Positions 25,728 through 35,124 are shown, numbered from the stretch's first letter. The stretch is DNA of 49,044 nt from Alphaproteobacteria bacterium UBA828 (GCA_002296185.1 DBHM01000021.1:1154-50197); one strand, 5' to 3'. Numbers and translations: made by a program. Notes: a model not told the origin generated them from the sequence alone.

Positions 25728-26428
25728 GATTTGATGATTTCAAGCTTCTCAATCATCTTTTTGGCAGCTGCCTGCTCAGCTGATTGCTTTGATGAACCTT
25801 CGGCATACTCAGGATCAAAATCCTTAACCCTAACCTCAACACTAAAGATTGGCTGATGTGGTGGACCTGATCTACTTACTATTGTGTAATTAGGCAAACT
25901 CCCATTACGGCTTTGTGACCACTCCTGCAATCTAGTCTTAAAATCACTCGGGGGTTCAACATTAGATGAGGCCAATGTCTCCCAATACTTTCTAACAAAA
26001 TTCCTTGCAACCTGAGCCCCCCCGTCCAGAAAAAGGGCTGCGATAATTGCCTCTAAAGCGTCTGCGAGATGCCCTGGGTTTTTTCGCGCCTCAATATCTT
26101 TCTCGCTTTGACCTAACTCTATGTAACTACCTATATCTATGTCTTCAGCAATAATTGCTAAGGAATCACGGTTTACTAAGGCACTAAACCGTTTTGCAAG
26201 AGCACCCTCCGGCTCATTTGGGAAATTTTTATATAGTAATTCGGCTACAAATAATCCTAATACACGGTCCCCAAGAAATTCTAATCTTTGATTATTTCCA
26301 TATAATTTATTTGCAGAACTTGGATGACGTAAAGCATTCAGTAATATAGAAGGGTCCTCAAAACTATACTCTAGAGAAGATTCAAGGGTTACAAATTCGT
26401 TATTTTTATTTTTTTTATTTCTAGTCAT
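25724..26428 (-). CDS. rnc: Ribonuclease III
   Basis: Double-strand-specific endonuclease that processes rRNA and structured mRNAs. The 234 residues show the catalytic signature NQRLEFLGDRVLGL near 46, the second acidic cluster HLADALEAIIAALFLDGG near 120 and a C-terminal double-stranded RNA-binding domain from about 155 (DFKTRLQEWSQSRNG to SSKQSAEQAAAKKMIEKLE). The start is ATG 26428, 14 bases after lepB. It belongs to the acpS-lepB-rnc-era-recO run. Confidence 0.96.
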   Translation of the reverse strand: MTRNKKNKNNEFVTLESSLEYSFEDPSILLNALRHPSSANKLYGNNQRLEFLGDRVLGLFVAELLYKNFPNEPEGALAKRFSALVNRDSLAIIAEDIDIGSYIELGQSEKDIEARKNPGHLADALEAIIAALFLDGGAQVARNFVRKYWETLASSNVEPPSDFKTRLQEWSQSRNGSLPNYTIVSRSGPPHQPIFSVEVRVKDFDPEYAEGSSKQSAEQAAAKKMIEKLEIIKS

Positions 26429-26442
26429 AAATTAATAAATTC

Positions 26443-27204
26443 TTATTTGATCGAATCAAATAACCGTTCACCACGTGTTGATTCTCCCCACTTCCAAATC
26501 TCCCAAATTTTAGCTGCTCCATTAGTAGAATAAAAAATGAATTCGGCCCTTCCAACCAAATTTTCTTTTGGCACAAATCCTACCGCAGACAGCACACGGC
26601 TATCCATTGAGTTATCACGATTGTCTCCCATGGCAAAATAATGATCTTTTGGGACTGTATATACTTGTGTATTATCTAGAGAACCATGAGGAGTAGCATC
26701 TAAAACCCTATACTTAACCCCACTAGGTAAGGTTTCCTCGTACTGTTCAAGGGTTCTTTTATGACCATATCGGTCAATGTAATTAAAATCCTCAATTTTT
26801 TCTCTCTCAATTGGCTGTCCATTTAAATAAACAAGACCATCTCTTACCTGAATAGTATCTCCAGGTAAGCCAATGATTCTTTTTATATAATCTGTTTCAT
26901 TATCCCGAGGCAATTTAAATACAGCAACGTCTCCTCTTTCAGGTAAATCGCCAAGAATACGTCCTGACCACAATGGTATACTCCACGGGAGAGAGTATTT
27001 GCTATACCCATATGCATACTTTGATACGAATAGGTAGTCTCCTACTAACAAATTTGGAATCATTGAACCTGAGGGTATATTAAATGGCTCAAGGGCAACT
27101 GTACGCAATACAACTGCTGCTAGAATAGCATATAGTACCATTCGAATGGTACCCATTATACCACCCTTCTTTTTTGTCTTTTCCTTTTTTCTGCCTAAAA
27201 TCAT
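26443..27204 (-). CDS. lepB: Signal peptidase I
   Basis: Inner-membrane serine protease that removes signal peptides from exported proteins. There is a lysine-rich cytoplasmic N terminus (about residues 4-14), one membrane segment near 19-37 (IRMVLYAILAAVVLRTVAL), then the catalytic Ser47 in NIPSGSMIPNLLVGDYLFV and the general-base Lys108 in TDYIKRIIGLPGD. The C-terminal signature FAMGDNRDNSMDSR is near 215. Length is 253 residues, normal for Alphaproteobacteria. It lies between acpS and rnc. Confidence 0.96.
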   Translation of the reverse strand: MILGRKKEKTKKKGGIMGTIRMVLYAILAAVVLRTVALEPFNIPSGSMIPNLLVGDYLFVSKYAYGYSKYSLPWSIPLWSGRILGDLPERGDVAVFKLPRDNETDYIKRIIGLPGDTIQVRDGLVYLNGQPIEREKIEDFNYIDRYGHKRTLEQYEETLPSGVKYRVLDATPHGSLDNTQVYTVPKDHYFAMGDNRDNSMDSRVLSAVGFVPKENLVGRAEFIFYSTNGAAKIWEIWKWGESTRGERLFDSIK

Positions 27205-27226
27205 TGCATCTAGTATATTTTTGAAA

Positions 27227-27682
27227 CTAATCTTGGTTATATAGAGATTTCTTAATACCTAACGAAACACCTTGATTGCTAGTTATGCTTGGAATAGCAC
27301 TAATAATAACTATAGCTTGAGCAATCGGTGGCTCATCAGTTAATGATAAGTTAATCACTGCATTCATGCCTTTTGGTGTAATGCGGGATAATCTTTCTTC
27401 AGCCCCACCCATTAAATTCATAGTAGGCTGACCTGATGGTAAGTTATAAACTTCAAGATCTCGCCAAAATACCCCCTCACGAAATCCTGTACCAAGCGCT
27501 TTTGAACACGCTTCTTTGGCAGCGAATCTACGAGCATAGCTTTCAGAAGTAGTAATACGTCGTTCAGCTTTTTCACGTTCTCTAGCAGTAAAAATTCGTT
27601 TTGTGAAGCGCTCGCCAAAGCGGTCTAGGGTCGCTGAGATCCTATTAATATCAACCAAATCACTGCCAATACCTATAATCAC
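27227..27682 (-). CDS. acpS: Holo-[acyl-carrier-protein] synthase
   Basis: Transfers 4'-phosphopantetheine from CoA to acyl carrier protein. The characteristic N terminus IIGIGSDLVDINRI and the metal/catalytic helix YARRFAAKEACSKALGTGF near 50 are present. I start at GTG 27682 (151 residues), which puts the first residue where the family normally begins; a TTG four codons upstream is the alternative. The C-terminal ~20 residues (after IVIISAIPSI) extend beyond the usual length. It lies between pdxJ and lepB, as in many Alphaproteobacteria. Confidence 0.93.
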   Translation of the reverse strand: MIIGIGSDLVDINRISATLDRFGERFTKRIFTAREREKAERRITTSESYARRFAAKEACSKALGTGFREGVFWRDLEVYNLPSGQPTMNLMGGAEERLSRITPKGMNAVINLSLTDEPPIAQAIVIISAIPSITSNQGVSLGIKKSLYNQD

Positions 27683-27733
27683 AATCGTACCCAATCATAA
27701 AATTACAAAATGGAAGATTTTTTCAAACAAAGC

Positions 27734-28489
27734 TCATAACCTATAATCATTTTTTTCTAGGCTCAACTGCCTTGCCTCATCCATAAGTCGTCGCATTTTA
27801 GAAATAGCCGACTCTAATCCGGTGAAGATGGACTCACCAATCAAAAAATGGCCAATATTAAGTTCATTTATACAAGTTATTGAGGCAATAGGAGAAACAG
27901 TATCATAAGAAATCCCATGACCAGCCCTAACTTCTAATCCAGCATTAAATCCATACTCAGCAGTCTCCTGGATCCTTTTCAACTCCCAATCCCTCTTAGC
28001 GTATGTATTTGAGTCGCAGTAAGATCCTGTATGAATCTCAATTGCAGTAGCACCCACATCAATACTAGCATCAATTTGTTTAATTTCAGGATCTACAAAT
28101 AGACTCACGACCATCCCTTGATCAGATAGAGTGCTCACAAATTCTGATATATGATCTTTCTGAGAATAAACATCTAGCCCTCCCTCTGTAGTAACCTCTT
28201 TCCTTTTCTCGGGAACAATACAAACCCCTGGCGGTTGATGTCTGAGAGCAATCTCTAACATCTCTTCTGTCGCAGCCATCTCTAGGTTTAGTGGTAAACT
28301 TATTTCGTTCATTAATCTCTGCAAATCTAGCTCGGAAATATGCCTCCTATCCTCTCTTAGATGACATACAATACCATCGGCCCCGGCTCGGACAGAGGAG
28401 TGTGCAGCATCAATAGGATCAGGGTGAAGTCCTCCACGCGCATTCCTGATAGTAGCAACATGATCTATATTGACTCCCAGTCGTAACAT
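27734..28489 (-). CDS. pdxJ: Pyridoxine 5'-phosphate synthase
   Basis: TIM-barrel enzyme that forms pyridoxine 5'-phosphate from 1-deoxyxylulose 5-phosphate and 3-amino-2-oxopropyl phosphate. Motifs: LRLGVNIDHVATIRNARGG at the N terminus, GADGIVCHLREDRRHI near 40, LEMAATEEML, PPGVCIVPEKRKEVTTEGG near 90, EIHTGSYCD near 155 and the C-terminal LNIGHFLIGESIF. I choose ATG 28489 because an AGGGA site precedes it at good spacing; ATG 28498 is nine bases upstream and would leave no spacing. Confidence 0.95.
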   Translation of the reverse strand: MLRLGVNIDHVATIRNARGGLHPDPIDAAHSSVRAGADGIVCHLREDRRHISELDLQRLMNEISLPLNLEMAATEEMLEIALRHQPPGVCIVPEKRKEVTTEGGLDVYSQKDHISEFVSTLSDQGMVVSLFVDPEIKQIDASIDVGATAIEIHTGSYCDSNTYAKRDWELKRIQETAEYGFNAGLEVRAGHGISYDTVSPIASITCINELNIGHFLIGESIFTGLESAISKMRRLMDEARQLSLEKNDYRL

Positions 28490-28626
28490 CCTAATCATCC
28501 CTGAAGTATCAGATTATATCTCTAGTTAGGTCTTATGTATTACCCAAATAAGTGTCTATTGATCTATTATAAACTATGTCTGTAATTATACTAATTATAG
28601 CATCTTTAATAGCGCTAAAAGAAAAT

Positions 28627-29196
28627 CTAATTTCCAATTTTTTGTTTTTGAGAATCTAAATATTGTCTCCTAAGTAACCGCCGTGCTCGTCTATGGCTAT
28701 GATAATTTGCAATCAATTTGCGCATAGGTATGAAGAAAATAAACCATGCCAATAAAGCAGCTGGTATACCCCCCACAAGCATTGGTACGAATATCAAAAC
28801 CGGCTCATCAAATAACACGCTCATAGTAAGTTCAGCAGGCAGTTCTTGGCCCCTTTCATAACCTAAAATTTTAGTTCCAAGCCAGTAAATTCCCGTCCAA
28901 ATGAAGGGGAAGGTCCATGGGTTACCTACTGCAGTTCCAATTGCAGATGCAATAAGGTTACCACGCATTACCCAGGCCAAAACTGCCCCCAAAATGAAGT
29001 GCCCCCCAATCATTGGCGTGAAAGATACGGCTGCCCCACAAGCAAACCCCGCTGCAATACTATATGGGGTTCCTGGTAGATGTTTTATCCTTAGGAGATA
29101 ATAGCGACCGGTTCTTCGCCAACCTATACGGGGCCAGAAAAGATCACGAAATTTATTTGAAAAACTCTTTTTATTTCTACGTCTAAATAAACTCAT
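28627..29196 (-). CDS. DUF2062-family inner-membrane protein
   Basis: 189-residue basic membrane protein of unknown biochemical role. The positively charged N terminus (SLFRRRNKKSF) is followed by RIKHLPGTPYSIAAGFACG, then hydrophobic segments around 45-85 (AAVSFTPMIGGHFILGAVLA, GNLIASAIGTAVGNPWTFP) and about 120-165, and a basic tail (SHRRARRLLRRQYL). The GNPWTFP motif and the F-x-P segment are the usual DUF2062 signature. It lies upstream of pdxJ on the same strand, 128 bases away, and downstream of rsh by 210 bases. Confidence 0.85.
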   Translation of the reverse strand: MSLFRRRNKKSFSNKFRDLFWPRIGWRRTGRYYLLRIKHLPGTPYSIAAGFACGAAVSFTPMIGGHFILGAVLAWVMRGNLIASAIGTAVGNPWTFPFIWTGIYWLGTKILGYERGQELPAELTMSVLFDEPVLIFVPMLVGGIPAALLAWFIFFIPMRKLIANYHSHRRARRLLRRQYLDSQKQKIGN

Positions 29197-29406
29197 AAAA
29201 CCTTCTAATATCTAGAATTGTAATCTAAAGATATACTAACGGGTTTACAAAAAGAATATGGTAATATTCGAATTGTAAAATGTTTTGATATTATTCAATC
29301 ATTTACTGGGTTTTACTTAATGGCAAGTATCATTATTATTTAGATTACTTCATTATAGTAACATTGCTAAAAGGATCCCAAATAAGCACGCATATTTATA
29401 CTTTAA

Positions 29407-31557
29407 TCAATTTCTTCCCCTCTTAACTCTGCTCACGCATGGGACCGCTCGAAGATTTGCTATAATTTCTGATAAGTGATGAAGATCTGCAACCTCAACA
29501 TCGACCTGGAGTTCAAAGAAATCCTGTTTACGACTTGTAATTTTCAAATTAGATATATTGCCCTTACTTCTGGCTATAGCTGCAGTGACCTCACTTAAAG
29601 ACCCTGTCTCATTGACAACTACCATATCTATTCTTCCTACATACGCTTCTCCAACCGTCCCGTCTTGGTCCCAAGACAAATCAAGCCAGCGTTCTGGAGT
29701 ATCCCCAAAATCCGCAAGAGTCCCACAATCAATAGTATGAACCATCACTCCACGCCCGGTTGTCACAATTCCAACAATCCTATCACCCGGTAAAGGGCTA
29801 CAACAATCAGCTATATGTACCGCCATACCGGGCGTAAGCCCACGTATAGGAATACCTTGATCTCCCGCCTTAACATCGCCTGACCTTTTTCTAACAAATG
29901 AAAGAGCTCTAGTAGTAATAGATTCGAGACCACGCGAGGGAAATAAAATATCATTTAATTTTCTACCAGTTAATTCACCACTACCAAGCTTAGCATAAAA
30001 ATCTTCTACACTAGATAGTTGAAGTAATGGCAAAATAACCTCTATTCTTTCAACATCGAAATTAATACTATTTTCGCGAAAAGTTTTTTCAGCTATCGCT
30101 CTACCAAGTGAAATAAACTCTTCCCTTTCCTTAAATCTTACAAACCTTCTAATACTCGCCCTTGCTTTTCCTGTTACCACAAAACCTTCCCAAGTTGGTG
30201 AAGGCGCAGGCACACGAGAACGAATAATCTCCACCTGATCTCCATTTTGTAACTGAGTCCTTAGCGGAACCATCTGACCATTTATTTTTGCCCCAACACA
30301 ACTATCACCAACTTCTGAATGTACTGCATAGGCAAAATCAACGGGGGTTGCTCCACCTGGCAAATCAACAAGGTCTCCCTTAGGAGAAAAACAAAAAACC
30401 TGATCTTGGAACATCTCCAACTTAGTATTTTCGAGGAATTCCTCTGGTCCCGCAGCTTTATCCAGAATATCAAGTAACTCCCTAATCCAACGATATTTTT
30501 TTGTAGCGTCACTAGTATCTTTTACATCTTTGAAAGCCCAATGCGCTGCTACTCCATACTCAGCCTCTGCGTGCATCTCTTGAGTCCTAATTTGGATCTC
30601 AATTCGCTGTCGTTCTGGGCCAATCACAGCCGTATGTAAAGAACGGTAGCCATTAGGTTTAGGGGTACTAACATAGTCTTTAAAGCGCCCCGGAACCATA
30701 GGATAAGCGCCATGTACGGTTCCAAGAGCTTGATAGCATTCATTAGTATCTTTCAGAACGACCCTAAAGGCAACGATGTCTGAAATCTGCTCAAAAGCAA
30801 TATTTTTACGCTGCATTTTTAGCCAAATTGAATATGGTCGCTTTTCTCTGCCTGTTATTTCACATGAAAGGCCTGCATCTTTGAGTGTTCCTCTTAAGCC
30901 CTCAAGTACTTTAGGAACTTGGCCGCCGCCTTCCTCTCGAAGAAAATTAAGTCGTTTTAGAACTGATGCGCGGGCACTTGGATTAAGCTCACTAAATGCG
31001 AGGTCCTCGAGTTCATCCTTAATACCATGCAACCCTATACGTCCAGCCAAGGGTGCGTATATATCCATTGTTTCCATTGCAATACGTCTACGTGTAACCT
31101 CCTTTGATATATATTGTAGCGTCCTCATGTTATGCAGTCTGTCAGCTAGCTTAACAAGAAGGACACGAATATCCTCACTCATAGCTATTAGGAATTTTCT
31201 AAAATTTTCAGCCTGCCTAGCTTGATCAGATTGCAGTTCAATTCTGGATAATTTTGTTACACCATCGACTAGAGTAGCAACCTCTGAGCCAAATCTATCC
31301 TCAATTTCATCTAAGGTAGCTAAAGTATCCTCAACTGTGTCATGTAAAAGCCCAGTAACAATAGATGCTGAATCAAGTTTTAATCCAGTTAGAATACCAG
31401 CGACCTCTAAAGGGTGAGAAAAAAAGGGATCACCGCTTGCACGTTTTTGCGCTCCGTGTGCCTTCATAGAAAACACATATGCGCGATTTAGTAGTTTTTC
31501 ATCAAAGCCTGGCTCATAGGCTTTAACACGCTCTACGAGTTCGTACTGGCGAATCAC
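29407..31557 (-). CDS. Bifunctional (p)ppGpp synthetase/hydrolase (Rel/SpoT homologue)
   Basis: Makes and degrades the stringent-response alarmone. The HD hydrolase domain carries FFSHPLEVAGIL near 45 and the intact LLHDTVEDT with His72-Asp73. The synthetase domain follows near 230-350 (KRPYSIWLKMQRKNIAFEQI, ISDIVAFRVVLKD, DYVSTPKPNGYRSLHT). A TGS domain (VFCFSPKGDLVDLPGGATPVDFAYAVH) lies near 385 and a C-terminal ACT domain near 640-716. The natural start is GTG 31557, preceded by a G-rich site; this gives 716 residues starting at the conserved IRQYELVERVKAYEP. The first downstream neighbour of rpoZ on this strand, the order found in many Proteobacteria. Confidence 0.95.
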   Translation of the reverse strand: MIRQYELVERVKAYEPGFDEKLLNRAYVFSMKAHGAQKRASGDPFFSHPLEVAGILTGLKLDSASIVTGLLHDTVEDTLATLDEIEDRFGSEVATLVDGVTKLSRIELQSDQARQAENFRKFLIAMSEDIRVLLVKLADRLHNMRTLQYISKEVTRRRIAMETMDIYAPLAGRIGLHGIKDELEDLAFSELNPSARASVLKRLNFLREEGGGQVPKVLEGLRGTLKDAGLSCEITGREKRPYSIWLKMQRKNIAFEQISDIVAFRVVLKDTNECYQALGTVHGAYPMVPGRFKDYVSTPKPNGYRSLHTAVIGPERQRIEIQIRTQEMHAEAEYGVAAHWAFKDVKDTSDATKKYRWIRELLDILDKAAGPEEFLENTKLEMFQDQVFCFSPKGDLVDLPGGATPVDFAYAVHSEVGDSCVGAKINGQMVPLRTQLQNGDQVEIIRSRVPAPSPTWEGFVVTGKARASIRRFVRFKEREEFISLGRAIAEKTFRENSINFDVERIEVILPLLQLSSVEDFYAKLGSGELTGRKLNDILFPSRGLESITTRALSFVRKRSGDVKAGDQGIPIRGLTPGMAVHIADCCSPLPGDRIVGIVTTGRGVMVHTIDCGTLADFGDTPERWLDLSWDQDGTVGEAYVGRIDMVVVNETGSLSEVTAAIARSKGNISNLKITSRKQDFFELQVDVEVADLHHLSEIIANLRAVPCVSRVKRGRN

Positions 31558-31656
31558 GACTACCCCCACAAGCAATATAATAAATTACTAGATCTACACT
31601 ACAAGTAGCCTTAGATTAGTAATAGCTAAAAACTCACTTGTAAAAAAGATATGATC

Positions 31657-32154
31657 TCAAACTTCACTATTTTCAGAACTTAGATCTGAAATATTATCTT
31701 CAACAATTTGATCAGGGTCATCAGAGCTTATATCTGAAATAGCGTCATCAACTATATTTTCAGGACCCTCATTCTCAGAAGATAAGTCAGGACTTTGAGT
31801 TTCTGCTGGCTGAACTATCTCAGCACCATCAGATGAATCTAATTCTTGCTCTTGTGCAGAAGTAACACCTGCCCATGCCTCTTCTGCGGCTATCATTACA
31901 AGATTTTCTTCTTCTTCTTCATCGTCATCAACTAAAAACTGTCTGCCATGGCCGAGTTCGTAACGAAGTTGATCTAAATCCAAATTTTCATCGGCAATTT
32001 CACGAAGAGCAACCACAGGATCCTTATCATTATCACGATCAAGTGTAAGTGGAGCACCTGAATGTATATCCCTTGCTCTTTGAGCTGCCATTAACACCAA
32101 CTCAAAGCGATTTTTTATTTTGACAACACAATCTTCAACTGTAACTCGTGCCAT
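31657..32154 (-). CDS. rpoZ: RNA polymerase omega subunit with long acidic repeat tail
   Basis: Small accessory subunit that helps beta-prime folding and mediates ppGpp response. The omega fold is clear in residues 1-75: MARVTVEDCVVKIKNRFELV, AAQRARDIHSGAPLTLDRDN and PVVALREIADENLD. At 165 residues it exceeds a typical alphaproteobacterial omega. A run of acidic residues starts at 76 (DDDEEEEEN), and the last 42 residues are a degenerate repeat: LSSENEGPENIVDDAISD (124-141), ISSDDPDQIVEDNISD (142-157), LSSENSEV (158-165). The tail has no lysine or arginine. It precedes rsh by about 100 bases, so alarmone synthase and polymerase target may be cotranscribed. Confidence 0.94.
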   Translation of the reverse strand: MARVTVEDCVVKIKNRFELVLMAAQRARDIHSGAPLTLDRDNDKDPVVALREIADENLDLDQLRYELGHGRQFLVDDDEEEEENLVMIAAEEAWAGVTSAQEQELDSSDGAEIVQPAETQSPDLSSENEGPENIVDDAISDISSDDPDQIVEDNISDLSSENSEV

Positions 32155-32265
32155 TTTTAGGGCCCCTCAACATAAATATATTGAACTATTTGATAAAACA
32201 AGCGGCATCTATACATCTGCTGCTAAGTGCATGCAAGGTATTTACTATTATAAAGCCATCTATAA

Positions 32266-32775
32266 TTAGCTCAAAACAGATATATCCTTAAATTCCCCTA
32301 AATCCTTGATAAGTTCTGATATTGCTATCTTTGAAACCGGATGCCTCCATTCAGGTGCAATTTCAACCAAAGGAAGCAAGACAAAGGAACGATTAAACAT
32401 TCTTGGATGAGGTAAATCTAGATGAATATCACGATCAGCGTCATATTCATCTAATATTATACCATCATAATCTAAAAGATCTAAATCCAAGCTCCTCGGA
32501 TCATTCTGTCTAGACCTTTTACGGCCAAACTTCTCTTCAGTTTCTAAAAGTCTTATTAACAATAACATTGGGGACAAGGTACTTGTGATACCAATTACTG
32601 CATTAATAAACCACGGATCATCAGTTAAAGGGACTGGTGCGCTCCTATAAAGTCTTGACCTTAGCTTTACATTAATATCATTGCCATCTAAGTAATCTGC
32701 TACGAGAGGCAAGGTCCTCTCAGGGGCACCAAAATGCTCATTGGGTAGATTAGCCCCTAGCGCAACATAAATCAT
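32266..32775 (-). CDS. folK: 2-amino-4-hydroxy-6-hydroxymethyldihydropteridine pyrophosphokinase
   Basis: Transfers pyrophosphate from ATP to 6-hydroxymethyl-dihydropterin in folate synthesis. The 169 residues show MIYVALGANLPNE at the N terminus, the substrate and metal-binding stretch NDPRSLDLDLLDYDG near 95 and LPHPRMFNRSFVLLPLVEIAPEW near 123. folB and folP are not adjacent. It is divergent from the uracil-DNA glycosylase and upstream of rpoZ by 111 bases. Confidence 0.94.
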   Translation of the reverse strand: MIYVALGANLPNEHFGAPERTLPLVADYLDGNDINVKLRSRLYRSAPVPLTDDPWFINAVIGITSTLSPMLLLIRLLETEEKFGRKRSRQNDPRSLDLDLLDYDGIILDEYDADRDIHLDLPHPRMFNRSFVLLPLVEIAPEWRHPVSKIAISELIKDLGEFKDISVLS

Positions 32776-32901
32776 CGTAATTTACCTGATAATACAAAAC
32801 ATTCAAAATTCTTAGTTTATAGAAATATTTAGTAATAGACATTTTAAGAAGGTAATATCAAAAAAAGATTTAAGAAAGACCAATTTGATAGCTTTAATAT
32901 T

Positions 32902-33537
32902 ATGCATACTTTAGAACCAACTTCAGATTGCAACTACTGCCCCAGGTTAGCTGACTTCCGTAATATAAACCGCGAACGTCAGCCAGGCTGGTTTAATGGT
33001 CCAGTGGATAGCTTTGGACCCTTAAAGTCACAATTACTTATAATTGGCCTTGCGCCTGGGTTACGTGGAGCAAATAGAACAGGTAGGCCATTTACTGGAG
33101 ACTTTGCAGGAGATTTACTCTATCCTACACTTATTAAATTTGGTTTTGCTTTTGGCTCTTTTGGTGCCTCAAAAGATGATGGGCTAGAATTGAATAATTG
33201 CCGTATAACAAACGCTGTAAGATGCGTGCCCCCTAAAAACAAACCAACCAGTGATGAAGTATCTTCTTGTAGAGCCTTTCTTTCTGCGGAAATAGATTCC
33301 ATGGTAGACTTAAGAGTTCTTCTTTGCCTTGGCTCTATATCTCATAACGCAACACTTAAAGTATTCGGTTTGAAACAGTCATCAAATCGCTTTGGACATA
33401 ACAGGATACATCAATTACCAAGCGAAAAGATTCTGGTCGATAGCTATCACTGCTCCCGCCTCAATACGAATACGGGACGCTTAACTAAAGATATGTTTGA
33501 AAATGTTTTTAGAAAAATTATAACTTTACTAAACTAG
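32902..33537 (+). CDS. Uracil-DNA glycosylase, family 5 (UdgB-like)
   Basis: Base-excision repair enzyme that removes uracil and other deaminated bases from DNA. Iron-sulfur cysteines are seen as C10 and C13 (DCNYCPRL), plus a CVPPKNKPTSDEVSSC pair with 14 residues between. Motif 1 is GLAPGLRGANRTGRPFTGDF near 52, which has Ala where family-4 enzymes have Glu, so this is the UdgB type. The C-terminal motif is VDSYHCSRLNTNTGRLT near 180. Length is 211 residues. It stands alone on the + strand between folK and smpB; the ribosome site is weak. Confidence 0.9.
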   Translation: MHTLEPTSDCNYCPRLADFRNINRERQPGWFNGPVDSFGPLKSQLLIIGLAPGLRGANRTGRPFTGDFAGDLLYPTLIKFGFAFGSFGASKDDGLELNNCRITNAVRCVPPKNKPTSDEVSSCRAFLSAEIDSMVDLRVLLCLGSISHNATLKVFGLKQSSNRFGHNRIHQLPSEKILVDSYHCSRLNTNTGRLTKDMFENVFRKIITLLN

Positions 33538-33572
33538 ATATTCTCAGAGTAGATATCTATAAGTTGAAGACT

Positions 33573-34046
33573 CTAGGTGTCACGTCTAATTAATCTTTCC
33601 TGTTGCCTCCGCCAAGAACGCTCCTTTTCGGATTGGCGTTTGTCATATTTTTTCTTACCTTTAGCAATTGCTATCTCAACCTTGGCAATTCCCCTAGTAT
33701 TAAAATACATAGAAAGCGGCACTAGAGTTACACCACCCCTTTTAAGAGTGCCAATAAGTTTTCTGAGCTCTTTCTTCCGAATAAGTAACTTTCGTGACCT
33801 AGTGGGGTGATGATTTTGTATATTTCCTGCAAAATATTCGCTGATATGCACATTTTGTAAATATACCTCGCCCGCTCTTTCCGCGGCATATCCATCTGCA
33901 ATATTTGCTCGACCAGAGCGTAAGGATTTAACTTCAGTCCCTGTCAAAATAATCCCAGCCTCAAGCGTATTTTCAACCGTATAGTCTCGACGGGCCTTTC
34001 GGTTAACCGCTATCATCTTTCTTTCATTTTCTGGCTTTATAGACAT
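33573..34046 (-). CDS. smpB: SsrA-binding protein SmpB
   Basis: Binds tmRNA and delivers it to stalled ribosomes in trans-translation. The 157 residues show AVNRKARRDYTVENTLEAGIILTGTEVKSLR near the N terminus, GRANIADGYA, VYLQNVHISEY and NHHPTRSRKLLIRKKEL near 95, then the C-terminal basic tail KKYDKRQSEKERSWRRQQERLIRR that enters the decoding site. GAGG precedes the ATG. It follows dapA by 32 bases, the usual alphaproteobacterial dapA-smpB order. Confidence 0.96.
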   Translation of the reverse strand: MSIKPENERKMIAVNRKARRDYTVENTLEAGIILTGTEVKSLRSGRANIADGYAAERAGEVYLQNVHISEYFAGNIQNHHPTRSRKLLIRKKELRKLIGTLKRGGVTLVPLSMYFNTRGIAKVEIAIAKGKKKYDKRQSEKERSWRRQQERLIRRDT

Positions 34047-34078
34047 AACCTCGTAATCCTAAACAGGTAATCTCCAGA

Positions 34079-34960
34079 TTAATGAAAAAGGCCACAAGCG
34101 TGAAGCGTATCCTTTATAATTTTAGCATTAGCCTCATTGGGTTCACATAGAGGTAATCTTAGCTCTGGCCCACAATGGCCCATCAATGACAGTGCATACT
34201 TCACAGGTATAGGGTTACTCTCTAGAAATAGAGTGTTATGTAGCGGCATTAAATTCTGATGTAATTCTAAAGCTTTTGACATATCACCCAGAGACCAGGC
34301 AGAGAAAAAATCAGAACATTGTCTAGGCGCAACATTAGCTGTAACAGAAATAACACCGTGCCCACCCTGTGCAAGAAAACCAATAGCTGTTCCATCTTCC
34401 CCAGAGAACTGAACAAAATTATCACCACATGCTGAACGCAATAGGGATGGTATAGTTAAATCAGCCGTAGCATCTTTAACTCCAGCAATATTTGGATGAT
34501 TTGCTAACCTGGCCATAGTTTCAACTGACATATTTACCACACAACGCCCGGGAATATTATAGATAATCTGGGGTATATCTACCGCATCAGCTATTGTCAT
34601 GTAATGGCGATACATGCCCTCTTGGGTGGGTTTATTATAATAAGGCATAACCAATAGCGCGCCATCAGCACCAGCAGCTTTAGCATGAAGAGTTAGTTCT
34701 ACTGCTTCAGCTGTAGAATTCGAGCCCGATCCAGCAATCACTGGCACCCTACCATTAGAAACCTCAACGCAAAGTTCGGTTACACGCATATGCTCTGAAT
34801 GACTAAGAGTAGGCGACTCACCCGTAGTGCCACATGGCACTAATCCAGATGCTCCCTCTGAAATTTGCCATTCCACAAAATTGCTGTATGACTTTTCATC
34901 AATAGCACCATTACTAAAGGGCGTTATCAATGCAGTATAATAACCCTTAAATATGGTCAT
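34079..34960 (-). CDS. dapA: 4-hydroxy-tetrahydrodipicolinate synthase
   Basis: Condenses pyruvate and aspartate semialdehyde in lysine/diaminopimelate synthesis, supplying cell-wall precursor. The 293 residues carry VPCGTTGESPTLSHSEH near 41, MPYYNKPTQEGMYRHY near 105, Tyr134 in IIYNIPGRC and the Schiff-base lysine Lys162 in AGVKDATADL. A good AAGGAT site precedes ATG 34960. Divergent from slt, and coupled to smpB downstream. Confidence 0.95.
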   Translation of the reverse strand: MTIFKGYYTALITPFSNGAIDEKSYSNFVEWQISEGASGLVPCGTTGESPTLSHSEHMRVTELCVEVSNGRVPVIAGSGSNSTAEAVELTLHAKAAGADGALLVMPYYNKPTQEGMYRHYMTIADAVDIPQIIYNIPGRCVVNMSVETMARLANHPNIAGVKDATADLTIPSLLRSACGDNFVQFSGEDGTAIGFLAQGGHGVISVTANVAPRQCSDFFSAWSLGDMSKALELHQNLMPLHNTLFLESNPIPVKYALSLMGHCGPELRLPLCEPNEANAKIIKDTLHACGLFH

Positions 34961-35124
34961 TTTTTTATCCTTGGGCTGCCTATTTGCTTGACTAAATAAT
35001 TCTAATGTAAAGTATTAATCATAAAACTGAGGTTTAGGGTATAATTTTAATAAGAATTAAGCATCAATTTCTTGTTAAATTACTAACTCATAAGAATTCC
35101 CCCCAGAATCACTGGAATATCGCT

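Noticed and set aside
30776..31225. 149-residue frame on the + strand opposite rsh, and similar long antisense frames elsewhere
   Set aside because: They lie entirely inside well-supported genes on the other strand, have no ribosome site and look like codon-bias shadows.
33535..33559. Hairpin with 7-bp arms TAGATAT/ATATCTA between udgB-like gene and smpB
   Set aside because: AT-only arms with an 11-base loop and no T-run; one arm includes the stop codon. Too weak to call a terminator.
34981..35045. Promoters for slt (TATAAT at 35040; TTGACT at 34988 with TATTAA)
   Set aside because: The TATAAT has no good -35 at 16-18 bases, and the TTGACT/TATTAA pair is spaced 19; either may be real but I would not annotate one.
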